Assembly: GCF_000427465.1 (NCBI RefSeq)
Contig: NZ_ATYB01000014.1
Span: 2,844,058-2,908,057, forward strand
Length of the DNA: 64,000 nt
Source of the DNA: Sinorhizobium arboris LMG 14919
GTDB taxonomy: Bacteria; Pseudomonadota; Alphaproteobacteria; Rhizobiales; Rhizobiaceae
Direction of reading: 5' to 3'
Shown: one piece after another, positions 55,793-63,838 of the stretch
Layout: each line of letters opens with the position of its first letter
Position numbering within the stretch: position 1 is the first letter of the stretch
The notes under the pieces: generated by a model
What the model saw: the letters and a program-made list of their open reading frames with translations, nothing else
Database searches by the model: none
Told to the model about the DNA's origin: nothing
Position numbers and translations under genes: made by a program

Positions 55793-57186
55793 GCAACCAT
55801 ACGACAGGCTTGCCCGTCGTTTTGGTCGACGACGAAGTTGAGATTCGCAGCGCTTGGGCGGAAACGCTGGCGTTGGAGGCGTATAAGCCCTTGGCGTTCG
55901 GCAACGGGCAGGAAGCGCTGCGCGCGCTTTGCGTCGACTGGCCGGGCGCGGTCGTCACCGATCTTCGCATGCCGGTCATGGATGGGATGAATTTCCTCGA
56001 GGCCGTGCGGAGAATCGATCCCGACATCCCGGTCATCATCGTGACGGGACATGGCGACATCCCGATGGCGGTGCGCGCGGTGCGATCAGGTGCTTACGAC
56101 TTTATCGAAAAGCCGGCGGATCCGGAGACGATGCTCGCCGCTGTGGCGCGTGCCGTGCGAATGCGATCGCTTGTTATCGAGAACCGGCGCCTGTCGAGAA
56201 AGGGTAGCGGCGGCTATGAGATCGAAAAGCACCTTGTCGGCAACAGCGAGGCGATGAGGCGATTGCGCCAACGCGTCGCCGCCGTCGCGGCCGCCGATGT
56301 GAACACGGTGATCTATGGCGAGACCGGTTCCGGAAAAGAGCTTGTGGCACGCGCGCTGCACAGCCTCGGGCCGCGACGCAACGGCTCCTTCGTGGCTCTG
56401 AACTGCGGCGCACTGCCCGACACGCTGATTGCGAGTGAACTGTTCGGCCATGAGGCCGGGGCCTTCACCGGAGCGGATCGGCGCCGCATTGGCAGGCTCG
56501 AACAGGCGAGCGGCGGCACATTGTTTCTGGACGAGATCGAAAGCATGCCGATCGCGCACCAAACCCAGCTTTTGCGCGCACTCCAGTCGCAGGTCATCGA
56601 ACGTTTAGGCGGTAAGGCGGAGATCCCGATCAATGTTCGGGTTGTCGCAGCTTCGAAGGCGGACCTCGAGGAGGCATCTTCGGAGGGGCGTTTTCGGGCC
56701 GATCTTTACTATCGGATCGCCGTGGCGATGGTCTCGATTCCGCCGCTTCGACACCGGGTCGAGGATATCCCGCTCCTGTTCATGAATTACACTGAGAAGT
56801 GCGCCAAGAGCAGAGGAATCAAGTTGGCCACGCCGGATACAGCTTTCTTCGAAGAGCTGTGCACCCGGCCGTGGAAAGGCAATGTCAGGGAACTGGTGAA
56901 TTTTGCGGAGCGGCATGCGCTCGGGATAGACGCCGACCTTGGCGAGATGGCTATTGCGGGCGAGGAAAGGCGGAGCCTGCCGGATCAGGTGGACGCATTC
57001 GAGAAACGCATCCTCATCAATGCCCTGCGCGCGACTGGCGGGCGTGCGCAGCAGACAGCCGATCTGCTCCGCATTCCCAGGAAGAGGCTTTATCTGCGCC
57101 TGCAGCGTCATGGACTCGATCGCGAGGGGTTCTGCGGAGAGGCCGAGTCACTAGTGACACGCGACGAAGACGACCTGGGTCAATAG
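55789..57186 (+). CDS. Sigma54-dependent response regulator (PgtA/DctD-like)
   Basis: 465-aa NtrC-family activator. The receiver domain is at 8-120 with phosphoacceptor Asp58 (VVTDLRMPVMDG) and the Lys of FIEKPAD. The AAA+ domain has Walker A GETGSGKE (177-184) and the sigma54-contact loop GAFTGA (224-229). The C-terminal Fis-type HTH (GRAQQTADLLRIPRKRLYLRLQRHGL) completes it. All parts needed to open sigma54 promoters are present, and two such promoters lie downstream. Its own 3' end carries both upstream activator sites of the transporter promoter. Confidence 0.93.
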   Translation: MSNHTTGLPVVLVDDEVEIRSAWAETLALEAYKPLAFGNGQEALRALCVDWPGAVVTDLRMPVMDGMNFLEAVRRIDPDIPVIIVTGHGDIPMAVRAVRSGAYDFIEKPADPETMLAAVARAVRMRSLVIENRRLSRKGSGGYEIEKHLVGNSEAMRRLRQRVAAVAAADVNTVIYGETGSGKELVARALHSLGPRRNGSFVALNCGALPDTLIASELFGHEAGAFTGADRRRIGRLEQASGGTLFLDEIESMPIAHQTQLLRALQSQVIERLGGKAEIPINVRVVAASKADLEEASSEGRFRADLYYRIAVAMVSIPPLRHRVEDIPLLFMNYTEKCAKSRGIKLATPDTAFFEELCTRPWKGNVRELVNFAERHALGIDADLGEMAIAGEERRSLPDQVDAFEKRILINALRATGGRAQQTADLLRIPRKRLYLRLQRHGLDREGFCGEAESLVTRDEDDLGQ

Positions 57187-57191
57187 TGACC
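57146..57191. promoter_or_regulatory. Tandem activator sites (UAS) of the transporter promoter
   Basis: Two palindromes of the form RGTCA-N4-TGACY: AGTCACTAGTGACA at 57146-57159 and GGTCAATAGTGACC at 57178-57191, starts 32 bp apart. The pair begins within the regulator gene's last codons and lies 75-107 bp upstream of the sigma54 promoter, the usual distance for an NtrC-type enhancer. Confidence 0.72.
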
Positions 57192-57264
57192 CCCATCGTG
57201 TTGATGCGCTGTTCTTTTTTCTTTTGATTTCAATGCATTCGTTGTTCGCCGGATGCTTCGGTGA

Positions 57265-57281
57265 TTGGCACGGAGGTTGCT
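57265..57281 (+). promoter_or_regulatory. Sigma54 promoter of the phosphate-ester ABC transporter operon
   Basis: TTGGCACGGAGGTTGCT is a perfect match to the -24/-12 consensus TTGGCACG-N4-TTGCW, 55 bp before the ATG of the binding-protein gene. Confidence 0.85.
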
Positions 57282-57335
57282 CCCAGGTGTTTGGCGGCTT
57301 GCTGGCCGCTTTGCGCAGAAATCCGGGAGGAACCC

Positions 57336-58691
57336 ATGTCCGCAAGAATTCACCACCTGTTGAAACAAGCCTGCTTCAGTGTCGCCGCGGCGGCGTTGCT
57401 CGTCGCAATGCCGGCCTCTGCCGCTGACGACAGGCTCGTCATCGTCACGTCGTTCCCCTCCGACCTGACCGATGTGTTCAAGACTGCCTTTATGAAAGAA
57501 AACCCGTCGATCGCGGTGGAGATTGTCAACAAGAGCACCTCGTCCGGAGTGAAATACCTGGTCGAGACGGCAAAGAACAATCAGTCCGACATCTTCTGGG
57601 CCTCCGCTCCGGACGCGTTCGAGGTGCTCAAGGAGCAGGATCTTCTTGCGCCGTATTCGAAGTCGGTCGAGGGGATTCCTGCCGATTTCAACGGCTATCC
57701 TATCAACGATCCGGACGGCATGTATCTGGGCTTCGCGCTTTCCGGCTACGGCATCATGTGGAACACCCGCTACATGGAGGCCTTCGATCTGCCGGTGCCG
57801 AAGGAGTGGAGCGATCTGGAGAAGGCAGTCTATCACGGACATGTCGGCACTTCCTCGCCGTCGCGCTCCGGCACCACACATCTGACGATTGAGACCATTC
57901 TGCAGGGCGAGGGCTGGCAGAACGGCTGGGAGACCGTCAAGGCGATCTCCGGCAATGCCAAGACTATCACGGAGCGAAGCTTCGGTGTGCCGGACGGCGT
58001 CAACAGCGGCTCGTTCGGCATTGGCATCGTCATCGACTTCTTCGGTTTCTCATCGAAGGCTTCGGGCTTCCCGGTCGAGTTCCAATATCCGAGCGTGACC
58101 GCACTAGTGCCCGCCAATATCGGTGTGGTTGCCAACGCCCCCAACGAGGGGCCGGCGCAGAAGTTCATCGACTTCCTTCTTTCTGAGCAGGGGCAAGCGC
58201 TCCTTTTCGATCCGAAGATCATGCGCCTCCCGGTCAACGAGAACGCATACAAGAAAGCACCGGAAGGGCTTCCCAATCCCTTTGACGGGTCGATCAAGAC
58301 GGAGGTCAATTTCGACAGCGCCCTTTCGGAAAAGCGCTACAACGTCGTCAATTCGCTCTTCGACGTCATGATCACCTATCGTCTGGAGGATCTGCGGAAC
58401 GCGACCGCGGCCATTCAAAGGGCCGAGGCCGCACTCGCTGAAGCAGGCGGCGACAATGCCGAAGCGCGCGCCCTGATCGATGAGGCCAAGGCGCTGGTTG
58501 CGGAACTTCCAGTCGACGAGACGCAGGCTATGGACGCGGACTTCAACGCCATCTTCAAGGTCGAGCGCAAATCCGCCGACGACAAGGTCGAAGGGCGGCA
58601 GGCCGAGATCGAGCAGCAGTGGGACGCGAAGGTAGTCGCGAACTACCAGAAGGCGATCGAATTCGCCGACAAAGCTCGTTCGATGTTCTGA
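57336..58691 (+). CDS. ABC transporter periplasmic binding protein (AfuA/Fbp-like family)
   Basis: 451 aa; signal peptide RIHHLLKQACFSVAAAALLVAMPASA. The core has VTSFPSDLTDVFKTAFMKEN, SDIFWASAPDAFEVL, SPSRSGTTHLTIETIL and ERSFGVPDGVNSGSFGIGI. Such proteins were long annotated as ferric-iron binders, but AfuA-type members bind hexose phosphates, and the local regulators and phosphatases favour a phosphate ester here. No conserved iron-ligand Tyr pair is apparent. A charged helical C-terminal extension of about 110 residues (from ITYRLEDLRNATAAI on) is unusual and is shared with the sensor paralogue. ATG 57336 has GGGAGG six bases upstream. Confidence 0.85.
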   Translation: MSARIHHLLKQACFSVAAAALLVAMPASAADDRLVIVTSFPSDLTDVFKTAFMKENPSIAVEIVNKSTSSGVKYLVETAKNNQSDIFWASAPDAFEVLKEQDLLAPYSKSVEGIPADFNGYPINDPDGMYLGFALSGYGIMWNTRYMEAFDLPVPKEWSDLEKAVYHGHVGTSSPSRSGTTHLTIETILQGEGWQNGWETVKAISGNAKTITERSFGVPDGVNSGSFGIGIVIDFFGFSSKASGFPVEFQYPSVTALVPANIGVVANAPNEGPAQKFIDFLLSEQGQALLFDPKIMRLPVNENAYKKAPEGLPNPFDGSIKTEVNFDSALSEKRYNVVNSLFDVMITYRLEDLRNATAAIQRAEAALAEAGGDNAEARALIDEAKALVAELPVDETQAMDADFNAIFKVERKSADDKVEGRQAEIEQQWDAKVVANYQKAIEFADKARSMF

Positions 58692-58721
58692 GACGTAGCA
58701 ATCATCTGTTTGATACCGGGT

Positions 58722-58761
58722 CGCACCCGTCCCCTTCCTGCTGTGGTGGGCAGGGGGTGCG
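58722..58761 (+). repeat. Stem-loop between binding-protein and permease genes
   Basis: CGCACCC (58722-58728) pairs with GGGTGCG (58755-58761), with a nested CCTGC/GCAGG stem. Hairpins at this spot in ABC operons commonly keep the binding-protein message more abundant than the downstream genes. Confidence 0.5.
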
Positions 58762-58806
58762 GCCTGCCGTACCGCTCCCCGATTTTCATGATTGGAGTAT
58801 GGATTG

Positions 58807-60534
58807 ATGTCGTCCGCAGTTTTACGGCGACCGGCGTTCGCGTCCTCGCTTGGCCCTTATGTCGTGGCCGGCCTGGTGCTCTTGTTTCTCGGCGCATTCC
58901 TGATCGTGCCGGTGCTCAAGGTCATCCAGGTTGCGTTTCAGGATCCGTCGACGGGTGCCCCCACGCTGGTCAATTTCTACGATTTCTTCAACAGCACGCT
59001 CTTCCGGCAGTCGTTCTTCAACTCTCTCTACGTGTCCGGCATGTCGGTGATCATCGCGTCGGCGATCGCCCTGCCGCTCGCCTACTTCACGACGCGGTTC
59101 AACTTTTCGGGCTCTGTGATCATTCAGACGCTGGCCTTTGTCCCGCTGATCATGCCGCCCTTCATCGGCGCAGTCGCCATGCAGCTCCTCTTCGGCGCCA
59201 ACGGCAGCGTCAATCTCCTTCTGCGCGACTATTTCGGCGTGAGTTTCCCGTTCATGGAGGGCCTGAACGGGGTGATTTTCGTCCAGAGCATTCACTACTT
59301 CCCCTTCATCCTGATCAATCTCTCGGCCAGTCTGCAGAACATCGACCGGTCGATGGAGGAAGCCGCACAGATGCTCGGCTCGAGCGGTGTTCGTCTGTTT
59401 CGCCGGATCGTCTTTCCGCTGGCGATGCCTGGCTATATCGCCGGGGCCTCGCTGGTGTTCGTGAAGGTCTTCGATGATCTCGGCACGCCCCTGCTCCTGA
59501 ACGTCAACACCATGCTGGCGCCGCAAGCCTATCTGCGCATATCCTCCGTCGGCATTTCCGACCCGATGGGTTACGTCATCTCCTGCATCCTGATCGCCTT
59601 CTCGATCTTTGCGATGTGGGTGTCGTTCCTTGGCATGCGCGGCAGGGACTATTCGACCACACAAAAGGGCGGCGGCGGACTCGCCAAACGTGACCTCCGC
59701 CCCCATGAGGCGATTCTCTGCTACCTGGTCGTCCTGCTGATCCTTGCGATCGTTCTTGCGCCCCATTTTGGATTGCTGCTTCTGTCGCTGGGCACCGTTT
59801 GGTCCTTCAGCGTCCTGCCTGATGGGTTCACCCTTGCGCACTACAGCACGGCGCTAACATCGGCCTGGGGGTTCATCCAGAACACGCTCCTCTATGCGGG
59901 GCTCGCGGGACTGATCGACGTCGTTCTGGGTACGGCTATCGCCTATGTCGTGATGCGCACCGACATCATCGGCCGGAAGTGGCTGGACTATATGGCGGTG
60001 GCCGCACTGGCGGTGCCGGGCGTGGTCTTGGGCATTGGATATCTGCGGGTGTTCTACGGGATCGAACTGCCGGGCACGGGGAAACCCTTGGCGACTTGGT
60101 GGGGCATCATTGTCATCGCCCTCGCCGTGCGTCGTCTGCCCTACGCGTTGCGGTCCTGCACGGCGGCCCTGCAGCAGATTTCTCCATCGCTTGAAGAAGC
60201 CTCGGAAAACCTTGGGGCATCGAAGTTCAGGACAGTTTGCCGCATCGTCGTGCCCCTCATGGCGAGTGGATTGGTCGCGGGGTTCGTCACGAGCTTCTCG
60301 ACGGCGGCAGTCGAGCTTTCAGCAACCATCATGCTGGTATCGAGCGAGCGCGACGCGCCGCTGGCCTACGGTCTCTATCTGTTCATGCAATCGGCGGCCG
60401 GCCGCGGCCCGGGTGCAGCGCTCGGCGTGTTGGCGGTCATCATCGTCGGCTTCGCCACCTATCTCTCGCACCGCCTCATCGACAAGGCACGTCGCAATCG
60501 AACCAACTCGGGAGACACCGGGGGAGGACACTAA
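58807..60534 (+). CDS. ABC transporter permease, fused two-domain (AfuB/FbpB-like)
   Basis: 575-aa protein with about 12 transmembrane helices forming two permease units. Each has an EAA loop: first MEEAAQMLGSSGVRLFRRIVFPLAMPGYIAG, second LEEASENLGASKFRTVCRIVVPLMASGLVAG. A single fused permease is typical of the Fbp/Afu class. ATG 58807 has TGGAG nine bases upstream; TTG 58792 is an in-frame alternative. Confidence 0.92.
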   Translation: MSSAVLRRPAFASSLGPYVVAGLVLLFLGAFLIVPVLKVIQVAFQDPSTGAPTLVNFYDFFNSTLFRQSFFNSLYVSGMSVIIASAIALPLAYFTTRFNFSGSVIIQTLAFVPLIMPPFIGAVAMQLLFGANGSVNLLLRDYFGVSFPFMEGLNGVIFVQSIHYFPFILINLSASLQNIDRSMEEAAQMLGSSGVRLFRRIVFPLAMPGYIAGASLVFVKVFDDLGTPLLLNVNTMLAPQAYLRISSVGISDPMGYVISCILIAFSIFAMWVSFLGMRGRDYSTTQKGGGGLAKRDLRPHEAILCYLVVLLILAIVLAPHFGLLLLSLGTVWSFSVLPDGFTLAHYSTALTSAWGFIQNTLLYAGLAGLIDVVLGTAIAYVVMRTDIIGRKWLDYMAVAALAVPGVVLGIGYLRVFYGIELPGTGKPLATWWGIIVIALAVRRLPYALRSCTAALQQISPSLEEASENLGASKFRTVCRIVVPLMASGLVAGFVTSFSTAAVELSATIMLVSSERDAPLAYGLYLFMQSAAGRGPGAALGVLAVIIVGFATYLSHRLIDKARRNRTNSGDTGGGH

Positions 60535-60535
60535 C

Positions 60536-61663
60536 ATGAATTTGACAACGAATACGATGAATGTCGCTCGAACCAATCCCGGGATCGAGGGAACCCAGAG
60601 GGGTGTAAAGCCTGTCGCGATCGACATCGAGGACATCCACTTGTCCTTCGGGTCGACGGATGTCCTCAAGGGCATAAATCTCAGGATCGAGCCGGGCGAG
60701 TTCTTTGCCTTTCTCGGCCCGTCCGGGTCGGGAAAATCGACGCTGCTGCGCGCGATTGCCGGATTTGGCCCGGTTCCGAAGGGGAGAATCCTGCTCGACG
60801 GACAGGACGTGGTCGGTCTGGTGCCCTGGAAGCGCAACGTCGGCATGGTGTTCCAGAGCTATGCGCTCTGGCCGCATATGTCGGTGGCAAGGAACGTCGC
60901 CTATGGCCTTGATGAGCGGCGCGTGCCGAGGGCCGAGGCCACGGAACGGGTCAGGGCCGCCCTCGATCTCGTGGGGATGAGCAAGTTTGCCGATCGCTAT
61001 CCATCCCAGCTTTCGGGTGGCCAGCAGCAGCGCGTCGCCCTCGCAAGGACAATCGTCGTCGAGCCGCGCGTGCTCCTGCTCGACGAGCCGCTGTCCAATC
61101 TCGATGCCAATCTCCGCGTCCAGATGCGACAGGATCTCCTGAAGCTGCAGCGGCGGCTAGGGATAACGACGATCTTCGTGACCCATGACCAGGAAGAGGC
61201 CAACACGATCTGCGACCGCATCGCCGTGATGGCGGATGGTGTCGTCCAGCAGGTTGGAAGGCCTGACGATGTCTATGACAGTCCGGTCAACAGCTTCGTG
61301 GCGAAGTTCCTTGGCACGGCGAATGTACTTGAAGGTCGGGTCGAGGCTGCCGGCGGCGCGAGTTCGTTCACGAGCACGAAGGGACTAAAGGTTTCTCTGG
61401 CCGGGCAACACACCGCCGGACCCGCAAGGCTCGTGCTGCGTCCGCAAGGCATTGCGTTCCGCGAGGGTCGCGACCCTCGCTCGCTCGACGGCGTCATCGC
61501 TTCAGCGGAATTTCTCGGCGGGATGGTTCGATACTTCGTCGACGTCGGCGGCGAGCGACTGCTCGTTGACGAACATCATCGGCGCGGCGCCAGTCGCCGT
61601 GGCGAGGGTGAGGCCGTATGGATCTGTGTCGATCAGGACCAGGCGGTGGTGATCCGTGACTGA
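60536..61663 (+). CDS. ABC transporter ATP-binding protein (AfuC/FbpC/PotA-like)
   Basis: 375-aa ATPase: Walker A GPSGSGKS at about 61-68, VFQSYALWPHMSVARNVAYG, signature [15 protein letters not shown], Walker B LLLDEPLSNLDANLR and switch FVTHDQEEA. The C-terminal TOBE-type domain (from about 265) may bind regulatory ligand. It starts one base after the permease stop. Confidence 0.93.
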   Translation: MNLTTNTMNVARTNPGIEGTQRGVKPVAIDIEDIHLSFGSTDVLKGINLRIEPGEFFAFLGPSGSGKSTLLRAIAGFGPVPKGRILLDGQDVVGLVPWKRNVGMVFQSYALWPHMSVARNVAYGLDERRVPRAEATERVRAALDLVGMSKFADRYPSQLSGGQQQRVALARTIVVEPRVLLLDEPLSNLDANLRVQMRQDLLKLQRRLGITTIFVTHDQEEANTICDRIAVMADGVVQQVGRPDDVYDSPVNSFVAKFLGTANVLEGRVEAAGGASSFTSTKGLKVSLAGQHTAGPARLVLRPQGIAFREGRDPRSLDGVIASAEFLGGMVRYFVDVGGERLLVDEHHRRGASRRGEGEAVWICVDQDQAVVIRD

Positions 61664-62381
61664 GGCGCTGCTGAATGACCGGCCAGCGACCGACGCGCCG
61701 TCGCCGAGGGCGGAGATCTCGCGAGACGTCCCCTATCCGCCAATCCTGCTGATCAGGCATGCGGAAACGCAATGGAACCAGGAAGGACGGCTGCAGGGCC
61801 GCGGGGACACGCCCTTGACGCTGAACGGCGTGCGGCAATCTCTTGCCGTTGCAACGGCGTTGCAGCAGCACGTCATCCGGCACCGCCCCGTGCGGTACTG
61901 GGTGAGCCCTTTAGGACGTGCCCGTCAAACGGCCTCGCTCCTCAGCGACTGCTGGGCCATTCCGTTCCATAGCTTCGTCGAGGAGCCTGCTCTTGCTGAG
62001 CGAGCTTACGGAGAATGGGAAGGCAAAACCCTGGCGGAGGTGGAAGCGGAGCGACCAACGGAGTTTGGCGAGCACGAACGCGACCGTTGGGGCTATCGTC
62101 CTCCGCGCGGAGAAAGCAAGGCGGATGTCGGAGCACGGATAGAGACGTGGCTTAGGTCAATCGATCCCTCCGCCCGGCATGTGGTCGTAACCCATAGCGG
62201 CTGCTTCCGGGCGATCCGCGGGATCTGCACGAACGCGACACGGCGCCAGATGGATGCTTATCGCGAGCCGCAGACCACTGCCTATTTTCTCGCTGAGGGC
62301 GGGGAGACGGAGATACCGCTTGATGCCCCGATCGCACGGGCTTTCGGCGTGTTGGAGCAGACGAAGACTGTGCACATTTAG
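61656..62381 (+). CDS. Histidine phosphatase superfamily (phosphoglycerate mutase-like) enzyme
   Basis: 241 aa from GTG 61656, overlapping the ATPase stop by eight bases. The phosphohistidine motif LIRHAETQWNQEGRLQG is at about residues 32-48, with SPLGRARQTASLL, the catalytic Glu region LAERAYGEWEGKTL and the second His in VVVTHSGCFRAIRG. It has no signal peptide, so it acts in the cytosol, probably dephosphorylating or isomerising the imported phosphate ester. Confidence 0.9.
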   Translation: MTEALLNDRPATDAPSPRAEISRDVPYPPILLIRHAETQWNQEGRLQGRGDTPLTLNGVRQSLAVATALQQHVIRHRPVRYWVSPLGRARQTASLLSDCWAIPFHSFVEEPALAERAYGEWEGKTLAEVEAERPTEFGEHERDRWGYRPPRGESKADVGARIETWLRSIDPSARHVVVTHSGCFRAIRGICTNATRRQMDAYREPQTTAYFLAEGGETEIPLDAPIARAFGVLEQTKTVHI

Positions 62382-62413
62382 TCCTACGGCTCACTCGATC
62401 ATCAACCCAAACG

Positions 62414-62441
62414 ACGCCGGCCCATTGGGTCGGCGTTTTTT
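62414..62441 (+). terminator. Intrinsic terminator of the transporter operon
   Basis: ACGCCGGCCC-ATT-GGGTCGGCGT stem (nine of ten pairs) followed directly by six T, 33 bp after the phosphatase stop codon. Confidence 0.85.
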
Positions 62442-62464
62442 GTGGGTTCACCCACCGTGCCTCG

Positions 62465-62510
62465 GGTCAGTTATGCCACGCCCCAAGTCGCGCATGGGTC
62501 AACAATGACC
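62465..62510. promoter_or_regulatory. Tandem activator sites (UAS) of the acid phosphatase promoter
   Basis: GGTCAACAATGACC at 62497-62510 is a full RGTCA-N4-TGACY site; GGTCAGTTATGCCA at 62465-62478 is a degenerate copy. Their starts are 32 bp apart, exactly the spacing of the pair at 57146/57178. The proximal site ends 81 bp before the sigma54 promoter. Confidence 0.68.
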
Positions 62511-62590
62511 CGCCCTTGACAGCAGGTCAGATTTGCGCGGCGAAAAACAATGGAAAAACAAATCACTAGCGAACTTGCTTTGCGGCGCGA

Positions 62591-62607
62591 CTGGCATGGT
62601 GATTGCA
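62591..62607 (+). promoter_or_regulatory. Sigma54 promoter of the acid phosphatase gene
   Basis: CTGGCATGGTGATTGCA matches the -24/-12 consensus YTGGCAYG-N4-TTGCW, 50 bp before the phosphatase ATG. Confidence 0.8.
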
Positions 62608-62656
62608 AAATCATTGTTGCCGGCCTCTAGCCGGCATCCACCAAGGGAGGAATCAT

Positions 62657-63463
62657 ATGAGTGACTTGATCTGCAACGGTTCTGTTTCGGCGGATGCGGT
62701 CCGCAAGTCCCGGAGCCCCGGCTCGGGCGGGCGCGCGCTGAGGGGACTGGTGACGGCGGGAATGCTTACCCTGTTCGCGTTACCTGGAAGCCACGTCGGT
62801 GCGACCGAGGTGATGGACGGAGCCGTCATCGTTAAGGACGTGAAGGTCTATATCGATCCCGAAACGTTCGATTCCACACGCTACCTGCCGCCGCCCCCGG
62901 AAGGATTGCTGGCTGACGATGATATGGATCTCGTGCTGCGCTGGCAGGAGCGGCGGACGCCGGAAATGGCGGAGGCGTCGCTCGCGGATTCAGAGCAGAG
63001 CGTGTTCCGGTGGGCTGACGTGCTCGGCCCGGAATGGAAGGAGGAGAACTTTCCAATCGCGAAGCAGTTCTTTCATCAAGTCTATAAAACCGAGAGCAAT
63101 CTGAACAAGCAGGGCAAGGAGAAGTGGAACCGGGCACGGCCGGGCGCGCTCAACGACGCGGTCGAGGCGGTGTCGGAGTTCAAGAACTACGGCGCCTATC
63201 CGAGCGGGCATGCCGCCTTCTCGCACTTCACTGCAATCGTGCTCGCTCAGATGATCCCTGAAAAGGGCGAGGAGATCATGCAAAGGGGTCGGGATCTCGG
63301 CTTCAGCCGGGTTATCGGCGGGGTTCACTTTCCAAGCGATGTTGAAGCCGGAAGGATTCTTGGCGCCATCTGCGCGGTGATGGTTCGGGACAACCCGGCC
63401 TTCCTCGCGGATTTCGCGGAGGCAAGGGCAGAGGTCCGGAAAGGCTTGCGATTGCCTCTGTAA
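62657..63463 (+). CDS. Secreted class A acid phosphatase (PAP2 superfamily)
   Basis: 268 aa, ATG 62657 with GGGAGG upstream. The signal peptide is GLVTAGMLTLFALPGSHVGA after a charged start. All three PAP2 motifs are present: KEKWNRARP (K-x6-RP), YPSGHAAFS (PSGH) and GFSRVIGGVHFPSDVEAG (SR-x5-H-x3-D). PhoN/PhoC-type enzymes release phosphate from a wide range of periplasmic phosphomonoesters. It has its own sigma54 promoter with the same activator-site pair as the transporter, so it is a member of the same regulon. Confidence 0.92.
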   Translation: MSDLICNGSVSADAVRKSRSPGSGGRALRGLVTAGMLTLFALPGSHVGATEVMDGAVIVKDVKVYIDPETFDSTRYLPPPPEGLLADDDMDLVLRWQERRTPEMAEASLADSEQSVFRWADVLGPEWKEENFPIAKQFFHQVYKTESNLNKQGKEKWNRARPGALNDAVEAVSEFKNYGAYPSGHAAFSHFTAIVLAQMIPEKGEEIMQRGRDLGFSRVIGGVHFPSDVEAGRILGAICAVMVRDNPAFLADFAEARAEVRKGLRLPL

Positions 63464-63480
63464 GCCCATTAGCCCGGAAT

Positions 63481-63505
63481 CCCAGCAGGTCAGCGATCTG
63501 CTGGG
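63481..63505 (+). terminator. Hairpin after the acid phosphatase gene
   Basis: CCCAGCAG and CTGCTGGG arms (perfect 8 bp) around a nine-base loop, 18 bp after the stop codon. The T-run after it is weak. Confidence 0.5.
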
Positions 63506-63838
63506 TCTGACGGATCACCGCTGACGCTTCCGCTCGATCTTGGTATTACCCGAACCAAGATGCTCGCAAAGACAGATCTGTCCGGCCTTATGCGGCGCGC
63601 CGATAGTGGCTCGGCGCATCCGTTCGTCTCGGAACGAGATCATTTCGATGGTCAACCGATATCGGCCGAGTCGGTGAAAGGGGCCGCAGACCGCATCGGA
63701 TCCATTTGCGAACACCCACGGTTTCGAGGAAGGCTACGGATGGACCTCCTGCGCAGTCGGCGGCAAACAACGCGTCGCAAGATGAATGCGGCTAGCTGTA
63801 GGCTCGAAAGATCAGTGTTTCCTAGCAGTCATGCCCAG
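63506..63838. other. Gene-poor end region
   Basis: About 330 bp where I can support no gene. Short frames exist on both strands but without ribosome sites or recognisable protein features. Confidence 0.4.

Noticed and set aside
57336..61663. Ferric iron ABC transporter (the usual label for this family)
   Set aside because: No Fur-like box was seen, while a Pgt-type sensor, sigma54 promoters and two phosphatases surround it; phosphate esters explain the context better.
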